This document shows, piece by piece, positions 1 through 12,774 of a stretch of DNA of 64,000 nucleotides; within the stretch, counting starts at the first letter, position 1; each line of letters starts with the position of its first letter. The notes beneath the pieces were generated by a model. It was not told the origin of the DNA. It ran no database searches and saw only the letters and a list, made by a program, of their open reading frames with translations. The DNA is from Eucalyptus grandis. Lineage: Eukaryota > Streptophyta > Magnoliopsida > Myrtales > Myrtaceae. The position numbers and the translations under genes were made by a program. The stretch covers positions 30,109,803 to 30,173,802 of the forward strand of contig NC_052619.1 in NCBI RefSeq assembly GCF_016545825.1. Reading direction: 5' to 3'.

Positions 1-283
1 TCAACTTCGACCCAATGTGCAGTTTGGTCTCTGAATTTTTAATTTGTTCAATGTGGTCCCTAAACTTTAATATAATGCACAATATGGTCCTGAACTTTTA
101 ATTTGTTCAACTAAATTGAACATTTTCATACAGTTTAGGGACTGTTTTGAATATGTACAAAAGTTTGGGGACTTCATTGAACAAATTAAAAGTTCTGCGT
201 TGGGCTAAAGTTAAGGGACTATGTTAAACAAATAAAAACTCAGGGACCAAACCGCACATTGGACCAAAGTGCAGTTACTGTTC
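1..283. repeat. MITE-like inverted-repeat element (left end may be cut by the window)
   Basis: The left part, with motifs such as GTGCAGTTTGGTCTCTGAAT and TTTAATTTGTTCAATG, reappears as its reverse complement in the right part, with motifs such as CAGGGACCAAACCGCACATT and CATTGAACAAATTAAAAG. The whole block can therefore fold back on itself. No coding capacity is visible. The true left end may lie outside the window, so the target-site duplication cannot be judged. Confidence 0.5.
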
Positions 284-358
284 AAAAAGCAAGTACAATA
301 TGTCGTTTTTCCTGTCCAAATCTTTTGAATCATATCACATAAGTTCATACTTAGCAAG

Positions 359-415
359 ATGCTAGTGTCACGGGCCGATCGATCAACTCTCGATCAAGGG
401 CCGTGACACTAGCAT
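359..415. repeat. Short hairpin, 15-bp perfect arms
   Basis: ATGCTAGTGTCACGG is followed, after a loop containing GATCGATC and CGATCA, by its exact reverse complement CCGTGACACTAGCAT. The inner TGTCACGG/CCGTGACA resembles the ends of some plant LTRs, so this could be a fold-back or a two-ended remnant of an excised or deleted element. No gene overlaps it. Confidence 0.6.
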
Positions 416-539
416 ATGATGAGATCATTTTTGGTTTAGTTAGACGCTATTTGACCCATCATTTTAGAAGATGTGCCATTTCCAGTGCTGTCTTCATGAT
501 ATTGAGTTCACTACTCCCTAACATCCCAAGCAGTTTTAT

Positions 540-1838
540 ACGAGGCATGGCAGCTTGCTAATTTGCTCTCTAATAAGTAACCCAGCTGGTTTTTGAGTTA
601 TCATCTATTTTATGATACTTGTGACTTGGCTCATTTTTCCCAAGTGGGTTACGACAAAAGGTTTGCATGGTTCTTTCCTTCCATTTAACAATTTTTTAGT
701 TTAGTCTTCTTCTTATATGACTCTGCCTTGGCAATCTGAACTTTGGTTCCTCCTTTCTGCTAAATATGTACTCTTTTCTGGTCCCTTCTGGTAGCCACCT
801 TCAGTTTTGTGTATCACGGTTCATCACCTGAGTAAAATAGGAAGACTGTTGGAGGTTCTTATTTGAGGCATCTCCTATTGATTAAGCAGCCACAGATGGT
901 GTCGAGGCAGAGATTAATTGGTTCCTTGCATTTTATTATCAGGTGCTCATCACCTAGATTTGCGTGCTGCAACGGCAGAAGATCCCAACTGGCTGGTAGA
1001 ACAGAGAGCAACTGAGATCAGGGTGATTAAGAAGTGGTTGAGCGACTATTATGAGGCGAAGGGAGCTAGTTTACTATCTAATGTTGAAACGGGCGACAGG
1101 GCTACATCCATGTAAACATGTCCACAGCCAAGTAAAATACGCAGAAGGCTACATCCATGTAAATTGGTCCACATACTAAATTGAAATGATTTTATGATAA
1201 CTGCGGGCAGTGGTTGCTCGGAGGGGGTACTATAGACAAAAGTCAATTCGTTTTATAATGGTGTTTACTGAGTAATACAGAATTGGCAGTTCCATTACGA
1301 GGAAAGTTCTGTCGATGATTATTATTGTTAATTTTTTTGGTGCTTTATAGGAAGGTAGGTAAAACTGAGAAAGTTGGATCTATTTCTTGAATGTGTATAA
1401 CTGCAGACTCGGTCTGCAACTAAAAGAAGCCTAGGTCCGATACCATAACATTAATCATGGTTTCACACGGTGCATGTGCGTCGGGCTCAGGCCTGGCCTC
1501 ATCTCTTTATGGTGATGCCATGTTATTTGTAGTTTGAAACATGGTGTTTCGGCTTTCAGACTCCAAGCTGTCTGAAATGAGCATAATTTCTTCACAGCTA
1601 AGGCAATGTTTGGTTGTTGGGAATGAAGCCCCGTTCCCTCGTTTTGGCACCGTTTGGTTACTGGGAATGAGGTGAAACGGAAATAGAAATTGGGAATGAA
1701 AATCGCTGCCCTTCTAGATTTCATGAACATGAGGGGGCTGAGGAATGAATGATGAGCAATGGGAATGAGCTTATTAAGAACGGAAGTAGACATAAGGATC
1801 ATTAACTATGTCTTGGATTTGGTAACTTTTGTATGAAA
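540..1838 (+). repeat. Segmental duplication, copy 1, first block
   Basis: This block is collinear with 36905-38676 plus 41146-41455. It includes the last PRCP intron, the last exon, the 3' UTR and flank. Shared landmarks include CATTTTTCCCA, the 173-nt exon, CCGATACC(A/G)TAACATTAATCATGG, GGTGAAACGGA and AAGAACGGAAGTAGACATAAGGATCA. It stops at about 1838, where copy 1 has a private insertion, and resumes near 7660. Confidence 0.85.
943..1115 (+). CDS. Lysosomal Pro-X carboxypeptidase, C-terminal exon only (partial gene)
   Basis: This is the last exon of a serine carboxypeptidase of family S28 (prolylcarboxypeptidase), which in other organisms removes C-terminal residues after proline in vacuolar or secretory compartments. 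It follows an acceptor (TTATCAG) and is read in phase 1. It encodes GAHHLDLR, the catalytic-His motif, then ATAEDPNWLVEQRATEI and a tail ending DRATSM before TAA. The exon is 173 nt, the same length as the last exon of the complete paralogue at 37341-37513, and the protein differs from it at only a few positions. The upstream nine exons should lie left of the window. The reading frame is clean, so nothing here suggests a pseudogene, but the rest of the gene cannot be judged. Confidence 0.85.
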
Positions 1839-1839
1839 A

Positions 1840-4800
1840 GAAATTTCAATATGGCAGGGTTTTTCCATAAATAAAAAAGGCACCAACTTTTGATTAGGGC
1901 CGGTGTGTTTTTATGTGACGCTCAAACGATAGAGTCAAAGTGGTCCCTTCCGTAGAGGTTGGCGCCTTGTGAGGAACTCATAGTAAGCATTCTTTATTTG
2001 ATATTGCCACGATGTCTAATAATTCAAAACAATAAAAATCTGAAAAATATTAGAAAATTGTCCAAAAAGTCATAAATTTATTATAACAGAGCAAATTCTC
2101 AAATATTTATTTTTGTCTATTTAGTCCTAAACTTTTGAAAACTTATCAATTAAGTTATAAACTTTTTAATTGTGCCAATTTAATTGTAAAAATTTTTATA
2201 ATTGTAAAAATTTTAATAATTTGACAATTTAGTTATTCCAATTAATTTTGATCAGAAATCGCTAATGGGGTGAGTTAATTAGCACTAGCCATCAATTGTG
2301 GCATGGTTGGCGAGGTTAAAGAGGGCATGCTTGACATCCATGTTGCTAAGCATAAAGCTTTTTCAATTAGCAATGGAGTCGCCAAGTTGTCGCCATTTTC
2401 TTAGAAGTGAATCTCCATTAGAAAGTTAATGGATTTCTAAGCATGACACTTAGCACGAATTGTCCCAAATTTTATTAATCACAACCCGATACTCAATCTA
2501 ATCATACAATTAATCTAACCTGTTGGAGTCACTACTAATCCACTAGGGTTGATTAGACACTCAAGTGAAATGTGAGAGTAAATTTTACTTCCGTGAATAA
2601 GAGATTCAATAGATTTGAAGACTTGATTATTCTAGATTAATCTAACGTTCTTTCAGTGGCTTTTCTCTTTATTTTGAAAATGTTTTTCCCATGCAATCTT
2701 AGTTGATTTTATCCCATGCTACTAACACCACTTGGATTTCGAATGATCATGCGGGATTATAATAAAATAAAATAAAAAGTAACGCCCAATAATCAAAGCA
2801 ATAAATAGATTGTAGAATACTTTGAGAACCCGGATATGTTAAGCAAGCAAAGCGTATCGATGCCCATCACCATAAGGTTTCTGCAAACTATTACTTAAAA
2901 ATATATAGATAGAATGCTTGAATGTTATGCATGATTGTGCATGATGAATTTTAAATGATATGTTATGGAATTAATTCTAAATGTTACCTATTAATTCTAA
3001 ATGAGCTACTAAATGCCACGTGATATAGAATTTACATAAAATAATTAATCTAATTAATGTAATCCACGTGAGACTCTCTAACATATATATTTTTCTTCAT
3101 TAATAACAAAAAGACAAATGCCCCTTAAAGTCTATAAATCAAATGTGCATGCATTTTCTGTTCTAGGACTAACCATGAACTAATCTTGTGATGCAAACCA
3201 ATATGAAGTGCTATTTTCGATTATTTTTATATTTATGAAAATGATAAATAAGATCCTATGACTCGAATGATCTAGCCATACAACTAGCAATTACATGATG
3301 CAATGCCATATGATATGAGACTAACTAATTCAAAGTTTATGGAATCTAAGTGTACCCTAAATGACACTCTTTTACCTGATTTATATGAAAACTGCGGACT
3401 CTCCTAAATGCATTCTAGAACTAGCAAATATTGCTCTAAATAATAAATTGTGAAGGTGCTACAAACTTTAGATATGCATGAGACTAGAATGTTCAATAAT
3501 TCTACGATGCCTCGAAATTATACATTATGTCTAGAATCCATCACAAGCTAATTCGAGGCAATCACATTCTAAGCAATCATGGCAAACTACGCAAGACGAT
3601 GTTAGGGTTTGACCTTAGTGCCTAAAGGCCTGAAAGCTTAACACGCCTCGGTTAATGCAGGGAAATGGTTAAAGCATAAATGATATAACCTATGGTTTGA
3701 TCCTAAACAACACGCATGAAACTATAGAGTAAGGTACAGAACTTACCTAGCGACACCAACGAAGCAAAGGCGAGCACGAGCAGCTACCAAAGGGATGCTA
3801 TCTTGAGGAGCGAGGGGGTCGCAAGTGAGCTCAGTGTTGGCAAAGAAGTTGGATTTTCACCTACAATCCTCCCACCAAAGAAAAAAAAAATTCTAGCGCG
3901 TAGGCAAGAGACTCATCTAACGCGGTGAAGACTGGGAATATTGGTCTTCTCCAATAGGTTACTGGTCTGCCTCTTGCTTGGGTCGTCGGTGACGTGCTAA
4001 AGGACATGCACGAGACAATGTCTAGTACTCGAGTCTCTCCACTAATAATGACACAAATATCCTCAAAATCAGTTAAAAAATGCTGAGTGACAGGGACAGT
4101 TTTATTGAGCGAGTGATAAAAAGAGCAATAGAGAAGAAGCACTTAGTTTTGGATATTCTCACTATTTCACATTAAGAGTAATAGATTTCAAATTAGATGC
4201 GCGAATCTCTTTACTCAATTATATATACTTTTAATTCTAGCTATGAAAATCTTGGGTGCTGTTTTTGCTGCTGACGACACGTTGGCCATAGAATTTAATT
4301 GGGGTTTGCTGGTTCGTCGGAAATATTCTCGACCCCTGCAGCAAGAGGGGCAGGGCTCGGGGCCACGTTGCAAAGACTGGCCTAGTGTAAACACTGGAAA
4401 AGGGCTGTCGGGGAGCTGAGGGCCTCGGGAGGAGCAACAGGTGCGGGGACCTGTGGATTCTGTTGGGCTGAGACACCACCGGCGGGGGGCTAAGGGCCTT
4501 ATGTTTCGTCGGGCGAAATTCTAGGGCTGATCACTTCTCTGGACAAATCCATGATTGACGCAGGAACTCACTGGCGCACTTGTGGACGCGATGGATACGC
4601 ATTTGAGCGGCTGAATGGGTACCAAAGCAAAACCGACGAACTTACTGCATGTTAAAATATATAAATAATAAGTTACGCATTCATCTAACAGTTTAAACTT
4701 TTAGAACAGTCGATGTAATCTCATATAAAATCTCACATGATGTCAAACTCGAGTTTAAATCTTTCCAAGCTCCATTTACTTCTCAATTTTCCGTGGTCTC

Positions 4801-7660
4801 ACACAAAAGCTCACATTGAAATTGAGAGAGATCCCGACTTCAATAGTCCAGCATTTCTTTCTCACACTGTCATCTACTGGTTACCCCCTCGGTGAAGACT
4901 AAATTCCCGCCCCCTCCCTCCCCCCTCAGGTGGCTCGACAAGCCTTGTCTTTAATAGCAAAAGACTTCCACCCTATCCTTGGAAACCTTGGAAGGCCTGA
5001 ATCCGCTCTCCTTCTGATTGTGATTGTGGCGATTGCCGAATCTTAGTCCTGATTTGTCACCATGAATTGGTGCTTCCAGATCTCATCTTTCCTCGCAAAT
5101 CTTTCGGTTGCCTTCTCTGCTCTTTTACTCATATCGTGCTGGAAGCGTGTCCAAATTCGGTCATCCTCATGAGTAGTATTAATTTCTTGATTCTCTTCCT
5201 TTGAATTATCCGCTTTGGCCATCATCTGCTATTCTCGTTCATCTTTATTGCCCCAAGATTTCGGATTCGGCTACCCTTCCCTTGAAATCTCTGCAGAACC
5301 CGTTTCTTGATCACAGCCCGCCTGCTCATGGAAACCTTCACTGGAGAGCAACTTCATCCGCAACTCCATCCACGGTTTTATCAACATTTAACTTCTTCCA
5401 CAGCTTGGATTTTGGATGATATGATGTGGGTGAGATGATTGAGCCTAGACCTGTTAAATGGGTGGATTGGGTTATGAATGGTTTGACCCAAATCAACTCA
5501 TTTAACATGTTTATGATCTATTTATCGTAGTGCAAAATTTTTAAGCCATATCCAACCTAACTCATACTCAACCCATACTCGACTTATTTAACTAAATCGA
5601 AGAAAACTTATTTCTTTATGATTTTTTTTTAAATGGTATGGCTAAAATACTTTTATGTAATACAAATTTAATACACAATTTTTATAATTTTTAAATTTTA
5701 AAAATATAATTTTTAAATATTTTTATTTTTAGTTTTTATGAATATAATTTTTCTCTCTCTTTTCTTTTTCTTCTTCTTCAACCGGCCACCAACCACGACG
5801 ACAGCTAGTGACTAGCCACAGCCTCTAGCTTGTCGGGCTTATCCGACGATAGCGAGCTTAAGGCTCACCAAATCGGCGAGGCTCAAGCCTCGCTTGACTC
5901 TAGCGAGTTAGAGTCTTGCCCAGTGTCGGTGAGCTCGAGTCTTGCCAGATTGGCGAGGCCTTTGCCTTGCTGAATTTAGCTAGCTCGAACCTTGCTTGGC
6001 TGGTTGCCAACCATTGCCATGTTGGCCATTGGCTAAGGAAGGAGGAAAAAGAAAGAAGAAAGGAAAATAAAAAATTGAAATATAAAAAATAATTATAATT
6101 TCGATTTTTTATTAAAAAAAATTATGAAGTTAAAGAGTGAAGAGAGATGTTATGATTTTTAAGTTGGAAATGGGTTCTAAGTCCAACCCATTTAAGATCC
6201 ATTTATCTTATATCTTCAATTTTTAAACCCATTTAGCTAGTTTCTTTTAAAAATAAGTGACCCATACATCATATATGGGTCTAAGACCTATTTTGCCACC
6301 TCTAACTGAACCTTACACGTCTTCACCAAATTTGACCAACTTTTTCATTCTCAACTTTGCAGAAATTAGTACTTCATGGAAATAATTACACCTTTAATTG
6401 ATTTTTTTTTTGAGAACATTATCCACAATTACAACTAGATTTTTCTCATTAATTTCTGATTGCTCCAATCACAGGCCCACTTTCTTGCCAAGAATTACAT
6501 GTACTTAGCCTTCATTTTCTCTTTGGTTGTTAATCTTGCCAAGAGCCAAATTGACTCAAATTTGGGAAGTTGATATTCAAAGATTTCAACTATTCTTAGT
6601 ATGAGAAATGATTGTATACAGTCTTTAATGTACTGTGAGCATAATAGTCTTTTCCGGACTACAAAAAACTAAATTACAAATAATTATAAATTGTTGCGGG
6701 ACCTACTTCTTCAAGAATTTATGGTTCACAATAGATTATTATTCTCACAGTACCGCAAAAATTGTTATGTTAGCAAAGCCCCTTTGATATTTACCGCTCC
6801 ACCTATTGGATATAACCACTTGCTCTTATATCCACATGTTGAGTATAACCACTTATATTCACCTGTTGAGTATAACAACTAATTGCTCATATCCTCTTGC
6901 TAAGTATAACTAGTTGCCAATTATGCCCTATTTACTGATTCTCAGAATATATCATTATTCCTTGCATTAGAAATGAAAAGGAGGTAAGCGTGTAATTACT
7001 ATGTGATTATTGAAAGGTATGATGAGAAATGAAAAGAGGTCTTTCATCATCATTACCCATGTGTGTGATCATTGAAAGGGTAAGGTAATGATATGCATAA
7101 AAAGATGTTGTGTATTGAATGTCAATTGTTGAAATGAGTATTGATTTCATTGTTGATGCAAGGGTAACAATGTGATTACAATTTATCATGTACACTTTTG
7201 CTATGTGATTAAATATGGAAAATATTATGAAAATTATTTTCATCGCTCACATATTAGTGGTGACTATGCCTCGTAGTGGAGATGCTTTGTATGTTGAGAT
7301 GCTTGGTGGAGTGTTTGGGATACTTTAAAGTAGAGATGCCCCATGTGTTGGAATGCCTTGAAAGTTGATCCATAGAGAATGACTTGACTTTTGTAATGTA
7401 GGTAAGTAGTGGTGTTAATGTAAAGAAGTATGTGTGTATATATATGTGTGTGCGTGCGTGCGTGCGTGCCTATGTGTGTTTGCTTATATTTATTTATTTA
7501 TAAACTTGTGCAATTTCTTGTAATGGATATTGTGAAAATTTTATTGTGTTGTCACATGATAAATATAATTACGAGTTATATTTGGAAATGATATGTGTCA
7601 AGCATGATGTTTTGGAGGGTCACATTTAGGGAAATGCAAAAAATAAGTTTTGAATGTGAG
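1840..7660. other. About 5.8-kb insertion private to duplication copy 1; no gene recognised
   Basis: The two sides of this block are adjacent in copy 2 (around 41455-41500), so the stretch was either inserted here or lost there. It is AT-rich. I see no convincing coding exon. A minus-strand ORF at 5043-5225 (60 residues, highly charged) has no family I recognise. A (TG)n/(CGTG)n microsatellite lies near 7430-7468. The part at about 2430-4640 has the look of a degraded LTR retroelement in reverse orientation (TATATAATTGAG on the minus strand near 4213), but I could not find paired ends. A separate TIR element sits at 5446-6304. Confidence 0.4.
5446..6304. mobile_element. hAT-like non-autonomous element with GC-richer core
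   Basis: The ends read TAGACCTGTTAAATGGG and, on the right, TTTTGCCACCTCTA; the right reverse complement TAGAGGTGGCAAAAT is a typical hAT MITE start. Subterminal TTAAATGGGT-type motifs are inverted at both sides. The flanks ATTGAGCC (5438-5445) and ACTGAACC (6305-6312) look like an 8-bp target-site duplication with two mismatches, as expected for hAT. The centre (about 5750-6050) is a pyrimidine tract followed by repeated GGCGAGGCTCAAGCC-type words. No transposase is visible. Confidence 0.55.
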
Positions 7661-8640
7661 CATGATATATAAAATGAGGAATAATTTGAGGATGACTTTA
7701 GCATCTGTCCCATTTTTCTTGAAAATTATGCAAAACCCTCAAAACATTAGGAGATAGATTTGCCCCAATCCTTCAATCAATACGCAATATCTCTCTGAAT
7801 GTTCCTTCGTTATAGTCATTAATATGTCAGCTTTTTTTCCCCATTAGTGTGTGCAATGTACATGAGTTTTAAGGAATAAAAGTATAATTTCATTCTATTC
7901 TTTTATCCATTAGTTAAAAAACCATTATTAATAATAATATCAAATAATTAATTTTTGTTTGGCACAACGACTTTACCAAAACTAAATAAGATATTTTAGG
8001 AAAATAGATATACACTATCTAAATAAAAAGGAAAAATTCCTATAAGACAAAAGTGTGAACAAAAAAATTGGTTACTAATTATTCAATGTCAAAATAAATA
8101 ATTAATAAAAATATTATAAAAAGAAATAATGTCCTCAACTCATAAAAGGAAATAATTAACCACGATCCAAAGTAAAATTTACAAACATTTTTACTTATCA
8201 ATAACTTTTTTTTTTATTTAATTAACCATTTTACATGACGATCATCTAATTATTGTAATTTGACCTTTTTGTTATTGTCCTTTTTTAATTAATCTAAATT
8301 GGGTTTCTTCTTTTTTGAAATATTATTTTGGTTCCATTAGTATATCCATGAAATTTTGACAACTCTTATTATTAATATTACTATTAATATTAGTTTAAGC
8401 TAGTTTATTTTTCTCCGCTCCTTTAAATTTTCCATTTTTTAATAGAATCCAAGGTTAAAAGATAGATTATCTTATATCAAAATGAGATGAAAAATTCTTT
8501 TTTATCTGTTCTAAGTCATGTACATTATGCATGTTAACGGAAAATACAATGAGGGGTTGCCGCTATAACAAAATGAAAGTTCAGGGGATAGCATGTAATG
8601 GTTGAAATTTTAGGGAAGCAAGTATCTACTACCACAAAAT
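7660..8640 (+). repeat. Segmental duplication, copy 1, second block
   Basis: This block is collinear with 41470-41725 plus 43455-44165. Shared landmarks include TTCTTGAAAATTA, TTCGTTATAGTCATTAA (TTGTTATAGTCATTAA in copy 2), GTGTGCAATGTA, AAACTAAATAAGATATTTTAGGAAAA and GGTAAAGA/GGTTAAAAGATAGA. Homology fades at about 8640, where LTR-like sequence starts. No coding sequence is seen. Confidence 0.75.
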
Positions 8641-10620
8641 TGTGACATCATCAATTTGACCCCTATCTAAGGGCAAGAATTATGATGGTAATCGACAAAT
8701 CATGAAAAAGCAAGGAATAGTCACCTTAGGATAAAAAAAAAAAAAATTCATCTAGGATTGTGAATTTTTGGAGAAGTGGAAACGAGCCACAAACAAGGAG
8801 CCACAAGGGCCCAAGCCATGGGCAAGCCCAATGGGCCTCACACCTATCTTGGGCGGCCCAAGTAGGCCCACTAAGGCCAATTAAGCCCACATTTAGTGTT
8901 TTGGAAGCTTGTACATTAAATACCCAAGTGCCTGAATAGTGTTTTGGAACTATAGTTTGATTAAATCGCTAAATTAACCCTTCTAGAAGCTTGTTGGTCT
9001 AATGGGACAAGATTGGTTGTCTTCCAAAGAGGAGAGGGGTGCCCATTTGAAGAGAAAAGGGGGAGTCGACCTAGTTTGCCTTCATTCGTTCATCTCCAAT
9101 TATAACACATGCTTGAAATTTTGGAAGATTGGATAGGAAGATTTCAAGAGCAATTTGTGGTCATTCAAAGGACTTGGCCAAGAGTGGTTCAAGGAAATTT
9201 GTACTAAGTTCATTAATGCTTGAAAGAAACTTGTAATTCTCTCACTCATTTCTCTCACTCTCATCCCTCATCTCTCTCGGCACTCTCTCTCCCCTTCCTT
9301 TTTGGCTAACCCCTCATCTCTCGCTCTCCTTCACCGTCATCCACTATCTCACTCATCACCTTCCTCTGTCCAGCACCATCGCCACCCACTGTTGTCATTT
9401 TCATCCATCGCTGTGACATCGCTACCACCACCTAAGGCCGTGAGCCCCCGTTATCGTTGCTGCCCTCATTGTCCTCTCATGCCGTCTCCTTGCCTTGCGC
9501 CTCACACCATCGCCACCGTTCACCATCGTGAGCTGCATGCTATCAACCGCCGCCACTCACTATCAAAACTTAAAAGTTAGTTCTATGAGTGACATACTAA
9601 ATTTTGATTAGGACGGTAATTACGGTTGGGATTAAGGTTAGGATTAATGATTAATTATAGTTACATTAAGAGATAGATAGATTATGTGATAGCTTATCTT
9701 GGTAAGTGATAAGTAATTGTGATAGTTTATCTTGATAAGTGATAAGTAATGGTGATAGCTTATCTTGATAAGTGATGAGTAACAGTGATAGCTCACTTTG
9801 ATAAGTGATAAGTAAATGTGATAGCTTACCTTGATAAGTGATAAATAAATGTGATAACTTATCTTGATAAGTGATAAGTAAAGGTGATAGTTTATTTTGA
9901 TATGTGATAAGTTCTTATGATATCTTATTTTGAAAAGTAATGAGTTATATTGATAAGTAAACCCATGGTGTGATATTGTGTGGAATTGAGGGGTGATTGC
10001 CATGAGAATGAAAGTTGATAACCTTTGATCTAAAGTATTGTTTGAAAAGAAACTTAGAAAGGCATGATAGGAATGATTTATGTGAACCCATGGTGTGATA
10101 TATGTTTGCATTGATACTAATGGAATGAGGCCATTGCATGATTATTTTGGTGGACATATAATCAATGGGTGATCACGTTGAAGTATTTTATGGTATTTTT
10201 GTGTGTAAAGGATTTCGGATGTCCGACGGAGATCTAGATGCTGCTTGCGAATGGATTTCGGAACGATGCTCCGAATTAAATGTCGTTTTCGAGTGAGATT
10301 GATATATTGCCATACTCGATGAGGCTAGACTATGCCCAGTTATGCCAAAAGACCAACGATGCGAGTGTCGATCGTGTCTGAGAACGGTTATAATAATCTG
10401 GAGTCATGTGGATGCATTGTGCATGGAAGTGATCATGGTTGTGTTTAGATTATTATTCGTATTTGTCATGTGCCTGGTGGAATTATGGACTCACCTGAGA
10501 ATTATTTATGTTATTATTGGGTACATTGTTAGGGCGTTGTATGGTAAGTTGCTTAATTCATGTTTATAGATTATGCAAAGCCATGGCTTTGCTATTGATC
10601 TAACATTGACAATTAAGCCG
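8641..10620. mobile_element. Probable LTR-retrotransposon LTR or remnant, with internal tandem repeats
   Basis: The block begins TGTGACATCATC exactly where homology between the duplication copies ends. It is non-coding and has the make-up of a long plant Ty3/gypsy LTR: GGGCCCAAGCC/GGGCC-rich text, a CT-rich stretch at about 9240-9300 and simple tandem repeats. The matching CA end could not be found before about 10640, so it may be truncated. Short ORFs here (9302-9580 plus, 9644-10111 minus) arise from low-complexity and repeat sequence and are not called as genes. Confidence 0.35.
9688..9950. repeat. 33-bp tandem repeat, about 8 copies
   Basis: The unit is roughly GATAGCTTATCTTGATAAG followed by TGATAAGTAATGGT. 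Eight consecutive copies are visible with increasing divergence to the right. Because 33 is a multiple of three, the minus strand stays open and gives a periodic Ser-Leu-Ile-Lys-rich ORF that is a repeat artefact. Confidence 0.85.
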
Positions 10621-11322
10621 CATGTGTAGGGTATCTTCAAGGTGAAGTACTCTCCTACATGAGGTTTATGGAGGAGAAAATCCTCCAAAATTCTCAAGAA
10701 GTTCATGGAGGATTTTGTCCAATCTTTTCCCCCCCATAACACCAAAACGGGAATTGTTATCCTATTCGAACTCAAATTCAAAATTGGCGGTCGGGATAAA
10801 GTTTATCCTATCTTGCGTTTGGTGTTTGCTCAAAATAAAATAAAGTCGGATATAAATAAGATATAAATTGGATAAAATCATCCCAAGGAAGAGGTGGAAT
10901 AAAGACGGATATGATTTCTAATATCTAAAATATGAAACTTTTTTTCTCAAATAAAAAATGTATTAAATTAAAAATTAAAATTATATTTCAATATAAATAA
11001 TATTTGAATTCTAATATAAGAAATTCAAAATAAAAAATATTTTTAAATTTAATCTTATTATTTATTTATTTATTCAAATTTAATTCTATCTTATAATATA
11101 AATTCAATATATAAATATATATTTATTACATAATTGAGGTGTTTTAGTACAATTTCTATTTAATAAAATTTTATTAGAGAATGATAGAAGTGGAAAAAAA
11201 GAAATAAAAAGGAAATTAATTAAAAAAAGAGGAATAAAATAAAAATAAAATAGACAAGAGTGTCGTGAGAGATTTTTACCATATTCGTTTGTAAAATTTG
11301 TGATATATATGCATTTATACCA

Positions 11323-11358
<36 letters not shown>

Positions 11359-11915
11359 CATATGATGTAAATATATCCAAATTTATTATTGCAATCACTA
11401 AATAGTAATTAAAATATAACAAAATTTTCTAGATTTCATATCATATCATATCCTATCAAGTTTTTATCTTAGTTATAAATTCATATGACCAAATATAGCC
11501 CAAGTGCAATTCCATGACAGAAAAGTCCCAACGAAAAAAATCCTAACATTCTTACCATTTGCTCTAGCACGTGCTCAAAATGAATTCTATTTTGTATATA
11601 TACAAAATACATTCTTCCAAAATAAACCTTTTAAAATTAAGGAATAGAAAAATTATCCAAATTAAGAAACTTGCTTAAACTGATTTCCATTTTATCTTAT
11701 CTACTATGAGCAAGTGGAGCAAAAAATCATGATTTTGGATTTATGTAAGAAACAAACCTAATGACATTATTCAAGAAAAGTAAATCCAAAAGGTAATAGA
11801 CTAAAAAATTTAGATGGCGGAAATCATTAAGTATTATAAATTTTTATACTGTAATAAGTATTGCATTTATTTTATTCAGTTTAATCACTATCCTTATTTT
11901 ATTTGTACCATATAA
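10621..11915. other. Gene-free AT-rich stretch
   Basis: No coding exon is recognisable. There is a short stem GGAGGAGAAAATCCTCC at about 10670-10690. The part from about 10730 to 11510 may be an AT-rich TIR element: it has GCGTTTGGTGTTTGCTC near the left and GACCAAATATAGCCC near the right, but the ends are weak. A (TA)n microsatellite lies at about 11327-11354. Confidence 0.4.
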
Positions 11916-12774
11916 GGGTGCATTTGGTAACGATTCTGTTCTTGGAGTAGATTCGATCGGAACGATTATTTTTTATTCTGTTCCTAGGAGCTAATTCTAA
12001 GCATTTTAAGCCGTTTGGTAATCTGTCCAAAATTTATGATTCTCGAATAGAATTGCGTTTGGTACCGTGCTCATTAATTTTGTTCCAAATCAATTTTTAA
12101 AAAAAATTTTAAATAAATTTTTTACTTTTTTTCTTTCCTTTTTTCCTTTTTTTTTTTTTTTCCTTTTTCTCATCTTCTTCTTCTTTCTTGTGGTTGGCAA
12201 CCTCACCGGAGTGTCGCCGGCCCTCGTCGACCAAGCCTCACCGGGGCGGTGGGCGAGGCTTGCCTAGCCCCGCCGATGGCCAAGCCGACCTCGCCGAGGC
12301 TAGGTGAGGCCTTCCAGACCACCGGCGGGGCTCGGCGAGCCTCGCCGGTGGCCAGTGAGCCTCGCTTGCCACTGGTGGGCTGGGCAAGCCTCGGGCTGGG
12401 CGTCGTGAGGCTTGCCCACCCCGCCCAACCCCGGTGAGGCTTGGCCTCGCAGATCTAGTGAGGCCGAGCCTCACCGGTGGCCGGGCTTGCCTCCGGCGAG
12501 CTCGCCCCGACGGTCGGCCGGCGGTGGGGACGGCGGCGATGGACGGTGGACGGTGGCGGGCGGTGGTGGGCGGCGGTCGCGAGATGGCTGAAGGGAAGAA
12601 GGAGGGTTCTTTATTTTGATTCTCAAATTCGTTCCTAGAATAAGAATAAACTTTTTTTTTATTCTTGATTCTATTCTCAATGCTCCTGGGAACAAAAATT
12701 TTACCAAACGCGATTCTAGGCCCAAACCGATTTCGGGAACAAAGAATAAGAATTTGGCACTGTTTGGATGGTTA
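11916..12774. mobile_element. PIF/Harbinger-like non-autonomous element, first of a tandem pair
   Basis: The element starts GGGTGCATTTGGTAACGATT after a TAA at 11913-11915. It has T-rich tracts, then a strongly GC-rich core (about 12195-12590) made of GGCGAGGCTTGCC/CCTCACCGG words and AGATCTAGTGAGGCCGAGCC. It ends near GGCACTGTTTGGATGGTTA, directly joined to a second copy. The ORFs across the core (12238-12725) are low-complexity Ala/Pro/Arg/Gly translations and are not genes. Confidence 0.5.

Noticed and set aside
5043..5225. 60-codon charged minus-strand ORF as a real small gene
   Set aside because: It is short, has no family, lies in an insertion absent from the other duplication copy, and no splice partners were found.
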